Shown here in pieces: positions 8,976-17,431 of a stretch of DNA of 47,679 nt. A model generated the notes under the pieces. That model did no database searches and was not told where the DNA came from. It saw only the letters and a list, made by a program, of their open reading frames with translations. How positions within the stretch are numbered: position 1 is the first letter of the stretch; each line of letters opens with the position of its first letter. Both the position numbers and the translations under genes were made by a program. The DNA is from Thermococcus sp. (lineage in GTDB: Archaea; Methanobacteriota_B; Thermococci; Thermococcales; Thermococcaceae): assembly GCF_027012695.1 (NCBI RefSeq), contig NZ_JALUYR010000138.1, forward strand, positions 1 through 47,679. The letters run 5' to 3'.

Positions 8976-9974
8976 TCACTCCCTCTTCCCGGATGCCCGG
9001 GTCTTCTTCTTGCTGGAGGTCTTCCTGGCGGTTGTTCTCCTAGCCTTTCTACCCTTGGTGCTGCCCTTCTTGGACTTTTCCTCGGCCGCCCTGTTCTCTT
9101 CCCCGGTTTCCTCAGCGGGTTCCTTCTTCCCCTCCTCGGCAGGCTTTCCCCCGGTCTCCTCGGCAGTTGCCTCTTCCTTTTCTCCGGCCTCTTCCACCTT
9201 CTCGACGAGGGGCTCGCCGACTGTTTCCTCAAGCTCCACGACTTCTCCCGACTCCTTTTCCTCCGGTGGCTTGAGCAGTTCCTCAACGCTCGGCTTGAAG
9301 GTTATCTCCTCGTAACCGAGGAACCTGAGGTCGCTCTCCAGGAGTATCTCGCCAAGGACGAGGGTGTTCCTGTCAACCTCTTCCAGAACGGGTGTGAAGT
9401 CAACGGTAACGTCCTTCTCGCCGACCTCGATGATAACCTTTTCCCTGTCAACCATCGGCAGGCGGAGCTCTATCAGGGCCTTGATCTTTTCGATCGGGTC
9501 TTCAATTTTCTCGACGACTTCGACCTCGTAGACGAGGTGCTTGCCGGCGTAGGGGTGGTTGAAGTCGACCCTAACGCGGCCACCGCTGACGGTGAGAACC
9601 CTTCCCTTCAGCTTCCTGCCGCCCTCGGTCTCTATCTCGACCGGCATGCCCGGGAACGGGGCTATACCGCTCCTCCTGAACTGGCCAAGGGTGAAGGTCT
9701 TTATGAGCTTGGGGTCGCGCCTGCCAAAGCCCTTCTCGGGCGGGACGACTATCTCGTACTTCTTTCCCACTTCAAGGCCCTCAAGCTGTTCATCGAGGCC
9801 CTTAAGAACGTGACCGGCCCCAACGGCTATTGGAACCGGACCGTATATTCCGTTCTCGTTGTAGATACCCGCCTCCTTGGCAACCTCCTCGTAGGTTGTA
9901 TCAAAGACCTCGCCGGTCTCTTTAATCCTCCCCGTGTAGTGAAGCCTGATCACGTCTCCCCTCTTGATCGCCAT
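8976..9974 (-). CDS. long-type FKBP peptidyl-prolyl isomerase with acidic linker and basic tail
   Basis: A 332-residue cytoplasmic folding factor. The FKBP core begins GDVIRLHYTGRIKETGEVFD and returns as the beta strand after an IF insert containing FNHPYAGKHLVYEV (near residues 85-155), the archaeal long-type/SlyD layout. A further domain of roughly 80 residues follows, as in Pyrococcus long FKBP. After about residue 235 comes a Glu-rich linker (EEAGEKEEATAEETGG and similar), and the last 30-odd residues are strongly basic (KGRKARRTTARKTSSKKK). The usual family length is about 240-260, so the charged tail is extra. The start ATG has GGGAGGTTACC upstream. Confidence 0.93.
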   Translation of the reverse strand: MAIKRGDVIRLHYTGRIKETGEVFDTTYEEVAKEAGIYNENGIYGPVPIAVGAGHVLKGLDEQLEGLEVGKKYEIVVPPEKGFGRRDPKLIKTFTLGQFRRSGIAPFPGMPVEIETEGGRKLKGRVLTVSGGRVRVDFNHPYAGKHLVYEVEVVEKIEDPIEKIKALIELRLPMVDREKVIIEVGEKDVTVDFTPVLEEVDRNTLVLGEILLESDLRFLGYEEITFKPSVEELLKPPEEKESGEVVELEETVGEPLVEKVEEAGEKEEATAEETGGKPAEEGKKEPAEETGEENRAAEEKSKKGSTKGRKARRTTARKTSSKKKTRASGKRE

Positions 9975-10012
9975 GACGGTAACCTCCCAAAGTGCTCTGA
10001 CCGGAATTGGAG

Positions 10013-10027
10013 GGCCCCTTTTTAAGC
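10013..10027 (-). promoter_or_regulatory. TATA box of the FKBP gene
   Basis: On the minus strand GCTTAAAAAGG (about 10017-10027) lies roughly 45 bases before the FKBP ATG at 9974. This places the transcript start near 9995 and leaves room for the GGGAGGTT ribosome site. Confidence 0.5.
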
Positions 10028-10085
10028 TTTTGCCGGCGGCGATAACCTAATAAGAGGCCCGGGCGAAGTCCCCCCGGTGGTGAAG

Positions 10086-11516
10086 ATGGCCATAAGGATA
10101 TACAACACCCTCACAAGACGAAAGGAGGAGTTCAGGCCGCTCAGAGAGGGCGAGGTCAGGATGTACGTCTGCGGGCCAACGGTTTACGATTACACTCACA
10201 TAGGCCACGCGAGAACCTACATAGCCTTCGACGTGGTCAGACGCTACTTCGAGCACCGCGGTTACACCGTGCTCATGGTGATGAACTTCACCGACATAGA
10301 CGATAAAATCATTAAAAGGGCGAACGAGACCGGCGAAGACCCGAAGGAGCTGGCAGAGAAGTTCCTCCGGTACTTCCTCGAGGACATGGCGGCTTTAAAG
10401 GTCAAGCCGGCTGATATATACCCCCGCGTCACCGAGCACATCGAGGACATCATCGACTTCGTGAGGAAACTCCAAGAGAAGGGCTACGCCTACGAGGGGA
10501 GCGATGGGGTTTACTTCGAGGTTCGCAAGTTCAGGGATTATGGCAAGCTCAGCGGGATAAAGGTGGAGGACCTCGTTAAGGGAGCGCGCGTTGAGCCCGG
10601 TGAAGGAAAGAAGAACCCCGAGGACTTCGCCCTCTGGAAGAAGGCCAAACCTGGAGAGCCGAAGTGGTCTTCTCCATGGGGAGATGGAAGACCCGGCTGG
10701 CACATAGAGTGCTCCACGATGAGCACCAAATACCTCGGTGAGAGCTTCGACATCCACGGCGGTGGGAACGACCTCATCTTCCCGCACCACGAGAACGAGA
10801 TAGCGCAGACGGAAGCGTGCACAGGCCACGAATGGGTCCGCTACTGGATGCACACGGGCTTCCTCATGGTGAATGGAGAAAAGATGAGCAAGAGCCTCGG
10901 CAACTTCATAACCATACGCGAAGCGTTAAAGCGCTACGACCCCGAGGTGATAAGGCTATTCGTGCTCCAGAGGCACTACAGATCACCGCTCGACTACACG
11001 GAGGAGGGCATGGAGCACGCGAAGAACAACCTGGAGCGCCTGTATAACACCCTCGAGAACATCCGCGTGGCGATGGAGAGGGCGGAGATCTCCTTCCGCT
11101 GGGAAGAGCCGGAGTTCGAGGCCTACGAGGCCATAAGGGAGGGGAGAAAAAAGTTCTACGAGGCAATGGATGATGATTTCAATACCCCCGAGGCCCTCAA
11201 GGCGGTCTTCGAGGTCTCAAACGCCGTAAACCGCTATTTAACCCAGGTGGAGACGCCGAAGGAGAGCATCCTGCGGAAGGCCCGGGAATTTTTCAAGACT
11301 GTCAGCGATGTCTTCGGCCTCTTCGAGGACTACTTCAGGGAGCAGAAAGCCGGCGAGGAGGAAGAGTTAATAAAACTCCTCATTGATGTCCGCGCCCAGC
11401 TCCGGAAGGAGAGAAACTTTGCCCTGGCCGACAGGATCAGGGACGAGCTGAGAAAACTCGGGATTCAGCTCGAGGACACGCCGCAGGGAACCCTTTGGAA
11501 GAGGGTAAGGGTTTGA
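10086..11516 (+). CDS. cysS: cysteinyl-tRNA synthetase
   Basis: A 476-residue class I synthetase that charges tRNA-Cys. The HIGH motif lies in [19 protein letters not shown] is the second signature, and the zinc-site Cys is in YVCGPTVYD. The helical anticodon-binding domain makes up the C-terminal third. The ATG at 10086 ([16 protein letters not shown]) sits two bases after GGTGGTGA, so it is preferred over the GTG at 10077. Length is typical for the family. Confidence 0.97.
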   Translation: MAIRIYNTLTRRKEEFRPLREGEVRMYVCGPTVYDYTHIGHARTYIAFDVVRRYFEHRGYTVLMVMNFTDIDDKIIKRANETGEDPKELAEKFLRYFLEDMAALKVKPADIYPRVTEHIEDIIDFVRKLQEKGYAYEGSDGVYFEVRKFRDYGKLSGIKVEDLVKGARVEPGEGKKNPEDFALWKKAKPGEPKWSSPWGDGRPGWHIECSTMSTKYLGESFDIHGGGNDLIFPHHENEIAQTEACTGHEWVRYWMHTGFLMVNGEKMSKSLGNFITIREALKRYDPEVIRLFVLQRHYRSPLDYTEEGMEHAKNNLERLYNTLENIRVAMERAEISFRWEEPEFEAYEAIREGRKKFYEAMDDDFNTPEALKAVFEVSNAVNRYLTQVETPKESILRKAREFFKTVSDVFGLFEDYFREQKAGEEEELIKLLIDVRAQLRKERNFALADRIRDELRKLGIQLEDTPQGTLWKRVRV

Positions 11517-11555
11517 TTGATTCTTTCCCCTTTGCCGGATTTCAGTCGGGGCAAA

Positions 11556-11570
11556 ATCCTTAAATACAAC
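11556..11570 (+). promoter_or_regulatory. TATA box of the phosphoribosyltransferase gene
   Basis: CCTTAAATACAACC at about 11558-11571 is a good archaeal TATA box with the ATG at 11600, 30-odd bases on. The short leader has only a weak ribosome site (AAGGGAAA). Confidence 0.5.
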
Positions 11571-11599
11571 CCCCCGCTCCACTAGATAAGGGAAATCCA

Positions 11600-12247
11600 A
11601 TGAAGAAGTTTCCGGCAAGACTCGCTTCTTGGGAGGACGTTGAAAGGTGGGCAGGGGAAGGTGCCTGGAAGATTCTGGAGGAAGGCTGGAAGCCCGATGT
11701 TATCGTCGGCCTCGCCAGGGGAGGCTGGGTTCCCGCGAGGCTCTACTGCGACTACCTCGGCGTTAAAGATCTCGTCAGTCTCAAGGTTGAACACTGGGGT
11801 GTTACAGCTACACCCGATGGAAAGGCGAAGCTCAAGTACGGCAGCAACTACGACCTGAGCGGCAAGAGGGTTCTCATAGTTGATGACATCAGCGACACCG
11901 GCGAGAGCCTGACCCTCGCGAAGAACTACGTTGAAAGCCAGAAGCCGGCGGAGATCAGAACCGCGACGCTCCTGACGATAAGGGGCTCGCGCTTCAGGCC
12001 GGACTACTACGGGGAAGAGATAGACTGGGCCTGGATCGTCTTTCCCTGGAACTTCGTCGAGGACATGATAAACCTCGTGAACAACCTCCTCGAGGAGCGC
12101 GAGAGCCTAACGACGGACGAGATAATCGAGCTGTTCAGGGAGCTTCACGGCCTCGAAGTCCCGAAGGGCAAGCTTGAGGAAGCGCTTCGCATGGCCGAGC
12201 GCAGGAAGATTTTTAAGTTCCGCGAGGGAGCCTGGCGCAGGGCCTGA
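11600..12247 (+). CDS. purine-type phosphoribosyltransferase with C-terminal helical extension
   Basis: A 215-residue type I phosphoribosyltransferase. The PRPP-binding loop is VLIVDDISDTGES, and the pyrophosphate loop is GLARGGWVPAR. WIVFPWNF fits the hypoxanthine/xanthine-guanine group known in Thermococcales, whose job is base salvage. The last 60 residues, after the catalytic domain, form a predicted helical segment (LTTDEIIELFRELHG and KLEEALRMAERRKIFKF) that looks like a small winged-helix or TrmB-like piece. That part is beyond the usual length of about 150, and I cannot name it. Substrate is not decided by the sequence. Confidence 0.85.
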   Translation: MKKFPARLASWEDVERWAGEGAWKILEEGWKPDVIVGLARGGWVPARLYCDYLGVKDLVSLKVEHWGVTATPDGKAKLKYGSNYDLSGKRVLIVDDISDTGESLTLAKNYVESQKPAEIRTATLLTIRGSRFRPDYYGEEIDWAWIVFPWNFVEDMINLVNNLLEERESLTTDEIIELFRELHGLEVPKGKLEEALRMAERRKIFKFREGAWRRA

Positions 12248-12256
12248 GGTGTTCGA

Positions 12257-12571
12257 ATGGACAGGGAGAAGAAAGTCAGGGAAATCAGAAACCACAGCGT
12301 CTACGCGAACGAGATATACGAGATGCACAGCGAGAGCATCAACGAGGTCCTGGAGAACTACGAGGGCCTCAAAGAGGACTACCTGAGCGAGCACTCCCGC
12401 GCGAGGATAGTGAGGATAGTCTTCAACGAGGACAACGGCCTTCCACTGGCGATAGAGTTCAACAGAAAGGACGACTCCTTCAAGGGTTTCACTATAGCCA
12501 TTGGCAAGCCTCACATAAAGAGCGGCGATGGAAGGGAAGGAAATCAACCGCCTGAAGATGAGAGCGGCTGA
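12257..12571 (+). CDS. conserved-looking 104-residue cytoplasmic protein, function unknown
   Basis: Starts at ATG 12257 after GAGGTGTTCGA, ten bases downstream of the phosphoribosyltransferase stop, so it is probably in the same transcript. It is very charged, with no signal or membrane segment: helical N-terminal half (REIRNHSVYANEIYEMHSES) and beta strands after ARIVRIVFNED. The end, rich in Gly and Glu, overlaps the convergent HExGH gene by 28 bases. I do not recognise the family. Confidence 0.65.
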   Translation: MDREKKVREIRNHSVYANEIYEMHSESINEVLENYEGLKEDYLSEHSRARIVRIVFNEDNGLPLAIEFNRKDDSFKGFTIAIGKPHIKSGDGREGNQPPEDESG

Positions 12572-14340
12572 ACGTAGAAGCCGATTTCTATACCTTCTTC
12601 GCTCCATATTTCGTAGCTGCTCAGGTAGTAAGTCGGATTCTGGAAGAGTGCCGTCAGGTTTCTGCTTTCCCCGGCCACCAAGACGATGTAGTTCTCGGGG
12701 TTTTGGGGGTTCCGGATGGCCATTATCACCGCCTCCCCGGTAACGCTGCCGAGTTCTCCTGTGATGACAGGATCATCAGCGTTGAGGGTCAGCACGTAGG
12801 AGTAGATATCCCATCCGGGGTTCTTCTCCAGGACCCAGTGGTTTCCCCCAGAAGGAACGAAGCGCAGCGGAAAGTTCTCATCCAGATCATCAACGAGCGA
12901 GTTGGAGTAGGGTCCTCCCACAAGTACAACGTTTAACCTGAGGTCTTCTGGAGTGATGTTCACATCGGGTTTGATCGAGACATTCACGGTTCCGTCCCAC
13001 TGGGAGTAGAACTTTCGGAGGTTCTCCGCGATGGCCTCGGCGGTCTCCCTGTCCCGCTCCGTTCCGGCGGGATCGGGATTACGGGTTCCGTACACTATCA
13101 CCACCCTCCCCTCAACGGCGCCCCTATCGAGGGCCCTCAGTGACGTCACCGGTACGCGCTCGTCGTAGAGCCTCCCCGCATCCGAAGGGGGGATCATTGA
13201 CCTCAGATCCACGAGCATCTCGTCCACGTACGTCCCCAGCGGGACGGAGTTCCGAACGCTCATCTGCGAGTATTTTCCGTAGAGCCCAAGGATCTCGTCT
13301 ATCCAGAACTCGCCCCAGCCCCTCTGCATCCAGATGGCGAGGGTCACGTAATCGGGGTCAACGCTGGAAAGAGCGAAGTCCTGCCAGCCGTCGGCGAATC
13401 CCTCGTATATCATCCCCACCCTGTCCCAGAAGTGGATGTCGTAGCGCGCGAGGTATGGCATATCCCCCTCTATGGTATCCTCAAGGTAGGCCAGCGCGTA
13501 GAGGTCGCCGTAGCTGGAGTAGATGCCCGGAAGGGTCAGGTCGTGGCCCAGCTCGTGGTAGACGAAGCCCAAGTAGATGAGCTCGTCCAGTCCCGTGTTG
13601 TTCACGCAGTCCCGGTTCAGGGGCAGCCCGAACATCGTGTCCCTCGCTGTCCTGTAACTCCAGGCCGTTCGCTGGGGGTCGCGTCTCACAAGGGGTACCA
13701 TTCCACCGGCCCCGTAGATCTGGACGCCATTCATGACCGGGTTGAAGCTGTGGCCGTGTATTGCCACCAGGAACGGGTGCAGGAACTCGAAGCGGACGGT
13801 GGAGACGTCGGTGTAGCGCCCCATGAAGTCGTCGGGTGGCAGCAGCGAGAGCGCCGTCGTGTATATGCCCAGGTCTTCACGGTAGTAATTCCAATGATCC
13901 AGGTAGAACGCCATGAAATCGCTTTTCCTGGCGAAGTCCCTCAGGGCATCGAGGAAGTTGAGGGTCCATTGATCCCCGATATTGCCCCACGGCTGGAGCT
14001 CCGGCGGTTCCGTGCAGAGGAGGAGGTAGTACTCGAGGTAGAACAGTTTGAGGTCCCTCTCGGAGATGGAGGAGGAGTTCTCAAGGTGTTCCCTGAGCAT
14101 GAGAACGGCCCGGTGGTTCCTGTGGGGTGCAAAGTACGAATCCACCTCATTGACGTAAGCACCCCTGTCTATCACGAAGGGGTCCGTCCTCCCGAAGGCG
14201 AGGTAGTAGACGACGCTCAGCAGCTCCGAGTTTGGGCTTATCTCAACGCTCACCCTATCTGTCACGTCATATCCCGTCACGGGTGATGCGACGGCTCCAA
14301 TGATGAATGCGAGAATTACCAGGGCACACAGCCGTCTCAT
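12544..14340 (-). CDS. secreted DUF4932-like protein with HExGH metalloprotease motif
   Basis: A 598-residue exported protein. The signal peptide MRRLCALVILAFIIGAVASP is followed by an extracellular region without further membrane segments. YHELGHD at residues 261-267 is an HExxH zinc motif (His262, Glu263, His266), and GFADGW about 50 residues later could supply the third ligand. This layout suggests DUF4932, a group of probable zinc peptidases. The last 200 residues form a separate region with GRVVIVYGTRNPDPA, resembling C-terminal domains found on exported archaeal proteins. Peptidase activity is inferred from the motif only. Confidence 0.75.
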   Translation of the reverse strand: MRRLCALVILAFIIGAVASPVTGYDVTDRVSVEISPNSELLSVVYYLAFGRTDPFVIDRGAYVNEVDSYFAPHRNHRAVLMLREHLENSSSISERDLKLFYLEYYLLLCTEPPELQPWGNIGDQWTLNFLDALRDFARKSDFMAFYLDHWNYYREDLGIYTTALSLLPPDDFMGRYTDVSTVRFEFLHPFLVAIHGHSFNPVMNGVQIYGAGGMVPLVRRDPQRTAWSYRTARDTMFGLPLNRDCVNNTGLDELIYLGFVYHELGHDLTLPGIYSSYGDLYALAYLEDTIEGDMPYLARYDIHFWDRVGMIYEGFADGWQDFALSSVDPDYVTLAIWMQRGWGEFWIDEILGLYGKYSQMSVRNSVPLGTYVDEMLVDLRSMIPPSDAGRLYDERVPVTSLRALDRGAVEGRVVIVYGTRNPDPAGTERDRETAEAIAENLRKFYSQWDGTVNVSIKPDVNITPEDLRLNVVLVGGPYSNSLVDDLDENFPLRFVPSGGNHWVLEKNPGWDIYSYVLTLNADDPVITGELGSVTGEAVIMAIRNPQNPENYIVLVAGESRNLTALFQNPTYYLSSYEIWSEEGIEIGFYVQPLSSSGG

Positions 14341-14365
14341 GACGATACCCGGTGGTATCTCCTGG

Positions 14366-14400
14366 GGAGGTATTTAAAGCTTCCGACAGCTTTTAAAGCG
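14366..14400. promoter_or_regulatory. divergent promoters of the HExGH gene and the TroA-type receptor gene
   Basis: Minus strand: AGCTTTAAATACC near 14368-14380, about 30 bases before the ATG at 14340. Plus strand: CTTTTAAAGC near 14390-14399, about 35 bases before the ATG at 14431, which has GGGTGACCG as its ribosome site. The two TATA boxes are only about 15 bases apart. Confidence 0.5.
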
Positions 14401-14430
14401 AACCGGCGAAGGGTATTCGGGTGACCGAAA

Positions 14431-15426
14431 ATGAAGACGAACTGGATCGTGGTTATCTTTCTGATCTCACTCACACTGGCGGGTACGTTCATTCCCCCCT
14501 CCTCAGCATCCCAAGAAAAGCCCCTGGTGGTGACCACCATAGCGCCCCTCGCGGGGATAATAAGTGACGCCTTCGGAGATCGGGTGGATGTAGTTTACAT
14601 AATCCCTCCGGGCGCGGATCCCCACGAGTACCAGCTGACTTCCAGCCAGATAGAGCTCCTTCGCAGGGCCGATGTGATAGTCACCACCGGCGGTCACCTA
14701 CCCCTTGAGAGAAAGATAGCGGAGCTGAAGGGGGAAGGCACCATAGAGGGTGAGGTTCTCTTCCTCGAAGACTACAAACGCGAGGGCTTCCGCTACCTGA
14801 AGGAGCACTGGTACCATGAGAAGGACAACCCCCACGGCGTCTGGCTTGACCCGAACAACGCCCTTGCGATAGCCAGTGCGACCGGAAGGGCCCTCCAGAG
14901 GAGTGATCCCGCCAGCGCGAAGGTCTACGGGCAGGAATACCGGATATTCGAGGAAAGGGTAAGGACAATAATGCACTCCTATCTGGCACTGGTCGGGGAA
15001 AACGCGACGGCGGTGATCCAGATGCCTCCCGATCAGTACGCGGTGGAGTGGCTTGGAGTAAGGGTGGTCGCCTCGATAAAGCCCGAAGAGGAGGTTCCGG
15101 CGAAGGGGATTGACGATCTCGTTCCCGTTGCGAGGAACGTTGATCTGATCGTCTACGCCCTGGACAGCCCTGAGCAACTGAAGGAAGCTGCCAGAGAGCT
15201 GGCATTGAAGAGCGGTAAACCGCTGGCGGAAATAACAGTCTTCTGGAGCGACAGACCGTACACGGAGGTTCTCATCGAAAACAGCGCCTCAATAGTGAGG
15301 GCACTCGGGGGAAAGGGATCCACCGGAGTTCCCACGGGACAGGAAGACTTCACGGACTACGTCCTCGTTTCCCTGGTCGTCGGAGTGGTTCTGGGAACGG
15401 CACTGGGAGTGATACTCAAGAAGTGA
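14431..15426 (+). CDS. membrane-tethered TroA/ZnuA-type metal-binding receptor
   Basis: A 331-residue periplasmic-binding-type protein of the metal ABC receptor family (ZnuA/TroA). A signal peptide precedes KPLVVTTIAPLAGIISDAFG, the family's first strand. Probable metal ligands are His in PGADPHEYQ and His in NPHGVWLDPNNA. The usual His-rich loop is absent. The C-terminus carries a membrane anchor (DYVLVSLVVGVVLGTALGVI) before the final KK. No permease or ATPase for metals adjoins it, so it may work with a transporter encoded elsewhere. A T-rich stretch follows the stop. Confidence 0.8.
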   Translation: MKTNWIVVIFLISLTLAGTFIPPSSASQEKPLVVTTIAPLAGIISDAFGDRVDVVYIIPPGADPHEYQLTSSQIELLRRADVIVTTGGHLPLERKIAELKGEGTIEGEVLFLEDYKREGFRYLKEHWYHEKDNPHGVWLDPNNALAIASATGRALQRSDPASAKVYGQEYRIFEERVRTIMHSYLALVGENATAVIQMPPDQYAVEWLGVRVVASIKPEEEVPAKGIDDLVPVARNVDLIVYALDSPEQLKEAARELALKSGKPLAEITVFWSDRPYTEVLIENSASIVRALGGKGSTGVPTGQEDFTDYVLVSLVVGVVLGTALGVILKK

Positions 15427-15429
15427 GCG

Positions 15430-15503
15430 TTTTCTCCAGTTTTTTGATCTCCTGGGCCTTCACGCAGGCCAAAACATAAAAAGGGAGTAGATGCTCACTC
15501 CCT
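15430..15503. terminator. back-to-back terminators of the receptor gene and the ABC operon
   Basis: On the minus strand GGGAGT (15498-15503) and ACTCCC (15484-15489) form a hairpin overlapping the permease stop, followed by TTTTTATGTTTT, a textbook terminator for the ABC operon. A second possible stem, GGCCT/AGGCC, follows. On the plus strand TTTTCTCCAGTTTTTT (15432-15447) can end the receptor transcript. Confidence 0.7.
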
Positions 15504-16388
15504 CTTGTAGGGCTTTCCATCCCACTTCGGCGGCCTGGCCTTGCCGATGATTCCGGCGACGATGATGAGGGTCATGATGTAGGGCAGCATCAGGATAAAC
15601 TGCCCAGGAATGATGTGCTTTGGAGCCAGCCACGTCGCCAGCGCCTCGAAGAAGCCGAAGAGCCAGCCGCCGATGAGCGAAATCAGGGGGTTCCATCCGC
15701 TGAAGACCATGTTGGCCAGGGCTATGAAACCCCTTCCGCCGGACATCGTCTTGTGGACCAGTCCGAGCCAGTCAACGCTCATATAGGCCCCGCCGAGACC
15801 AGCTAAAGCGTGGCCGTAGACGGTTGACCAGAAGCGGTACTTCTCAACGTTTATGCCGAGCGCATCGGCCGCCTCGGGGTTCTCCCCACAGGCCCTCACG
15901 CGAAGTCCCAGAGGGGTCTTGAAGAGCACCCACCACGTAACGACGGCGATCACGACCGTGACGATGATCATGGGGCTGATCTCACCGTAGGGCGTCCTCC
16001 AGTGCCACATTATCGCGTCGTGGGGGAGCTGGTGCTGGCCGGCGGTTCCCCAGTAGGCGAGTATGCCGAATGGAACGACGCCCATCGCCAGGAGGTTTAT
16101 GCCTATGCCCGGGATTACGTGGTCGCCCTTCAGGTAGACCGTCAGGACTCCATGGAGCATTCCCAGAAGGAGTCCCACTATAATTCCCCCAATGAGGCCG
16201 ACGAGGGCGTTCCTGGCCAGCTCGGCGAATATTGCCCCGAAGAAGGCGCTCATGAGGAGGACTCCTTCGTAACCGATGCTGACGACACCGGCACGCTCGC
16301 TCCACGCGGCTCCGACGCTCGTCAGAACTATTGGTACCATCGCCATAAGGGACATTATCAGGATCGTTATAATGTCTCCCGGGTTCAT
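15495..16388 (-). CDS. nucleoside-type ABC importer permease, second subunit
   Basis: A 297-residue membrane protein with about eight hydrophobic segments, in the BPD_transp_2 family. Key stretches include SERAGVVSIGYEGVLLMSAF near the N-terminus, the family's conserved loop, and RACGENPEAADALGIN, the coupling region that docks on the ATPase. It forms the membrane channel with the preceding permease. The ATG overlaps that gene's stop (ATGA), so translation is coupled. It is the last gene of the operon. Confidence 0.93.
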   Translation of the reverse strand: MNPGDIITILIMSLMAMVPIVLTSVGAAWSERAGVVSIGYEGVLLMSAFFGAIFAELARNALVGLIGGIIVGLLLGMLHGVLTVYLKGDHVIPGIGINLLAMGVVPFGILAYWGTAGQHQLPHDAIMWHWRTPYGEISPMIIVTVVIAVVTWWVLFKTPLGLRVRACGENPEAADALGINVEKYRFWSTVYGHALAGLGGAYMSVDWLGLVHKTMSGGRGFIALANMVFSGWNPLISLIGGWLFGFFEALATWLAPKHIIPGQFILMLPYIMTLIIVAGIIGKARPPKWDGKPYKRE

Positions 16389-17431
16389 TGAGCAACCCCC
16401 CCGCGGAAGGCCCTAACAAGCAGGTCGTAGAGACCGGGGATGGCAACGGTTATGACGATGATTCCCTGGATGACCTTGATTATCTCGAGCGGCACGTGGG
16501 CGTTCACCTGCATCAGCGCCGTTCCCGCACGCATCATCCCGAAGAACAGCGCCGAGAGGATTATTCCCAGGGGGTGGTTTCTGCCAACGAGGGAGACGCC
16601 GATTCCGTCGAAGCCGAAGCCGTAGATGTTCGCTCCTCCCTGACTTATAGCGTAGGTTGGCCCCTCCCCCATCACTTTCATCGCACCGCCGAGGCCGCTG
16701 AGGAGACCGCCTATTATGAACGACCACATTATGGCCATCTTCGGGTTCATGCCTCCATAGCGTGCGGCCTTCTGGTTGATACCGCTGGCGCGCATGCCGA
16801 AGCCCATTGTCGTGTGCCAGAGCAGGAAGTACGTCAGGATGGCTGCGATAACCGCTATAATTATTGCTATTGACAGACCGTAACCTATCACCGGGAGTCT
16901 GGCCGCCTCGGGGATTCTGATGGTCTTGTTCGGATCGTTGGGATTCGCGTAGGGTCCGACTATGAGCCAGAGCACGAAGAACCAGGCGATCCAGTTGAGC
17001 ATTATTGTCGAGATGACCTCGTGAACGCCGCGATAGACCTTGAGGATCGCCGCAGGGAGCGCCCAGAGGGCTCCTAGAAGCATGCCCATCAGCAGACCGA
17101 ACCACATATTGCCCCAGAGGTTCGTGAATATAACCGATGCTATCGCGCCAAAATAAAAGGAACCCTCAGCGCCTATGTTGAATATACCGGTCCTCGTGCC
17201 TATGGCGAAGGTCAGGGCTGTGAGCATTATTGGAGTCGCGTACTTGAGGGTCGAGGCTATGCCTCTAGTCGAGCCGAGCGCACCGATGAAGAGCCAGTAG
17301 TACGCCTCAAGGGGATTGTAGCCGAAGGCGATGAGTACTATCGCACCGATTATGAAGCCAACCAAGATCGCTATGAGGCTCTCCACGAAGGGTTTGAAGT
17401 TGATGAGCGGGCTACTTCCTGATCTCCTCAT
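16385..17431 (-). CDS. nucleoside-type ABC importer permease, first subunit
   Basis: A 348-residue BPD_transp_2 permease with about ten hydrophobic segments. It carries TRTGIFNIGAEGSFYFGAI, matching the equivalent loop of the partner permease, and MRASGINQKAARYGGMN as its coupling region. The ATG at 17431 lies inside the end of the ATPase gene (20-base overlap) and has a purine-rich ribosome site just upstream. Homologous pairs in bacteria (NupP/NupQ, YufP/YufQ) import nucleosides. Confidence 0.93.
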   Translation of the reverse strand: MRRSGSSPLINFKPFVESLIAILVGFIIGAIVLIAFGYNPLEAYYWLFIGALGSTRGIASTLKYATPIMLTALTFAIGTRTGIFNIGAEGSFYFGAIASVIFTNLWGNMWFGLLMGMLLGALWALPAAILKVYRGVHEVISTIMLNWIAWFFVLWLIVGPYANPNDPNKTIRIPEAARLPVIGYGLSIAIIIAVIAAILTYFLLWHTTMGFGMRASGINQKAARYGGMNPKMAIMWSFIIGGLLSGLGGAMKVMGEGPTYAISQGGANIYGFGFDGIGVSLVGRNHPLGIILSALFFGMMRAGTALMQVNAHVPLEIIKVIQGIIVITVAIPGLYDLLVRAFRGGVAQ

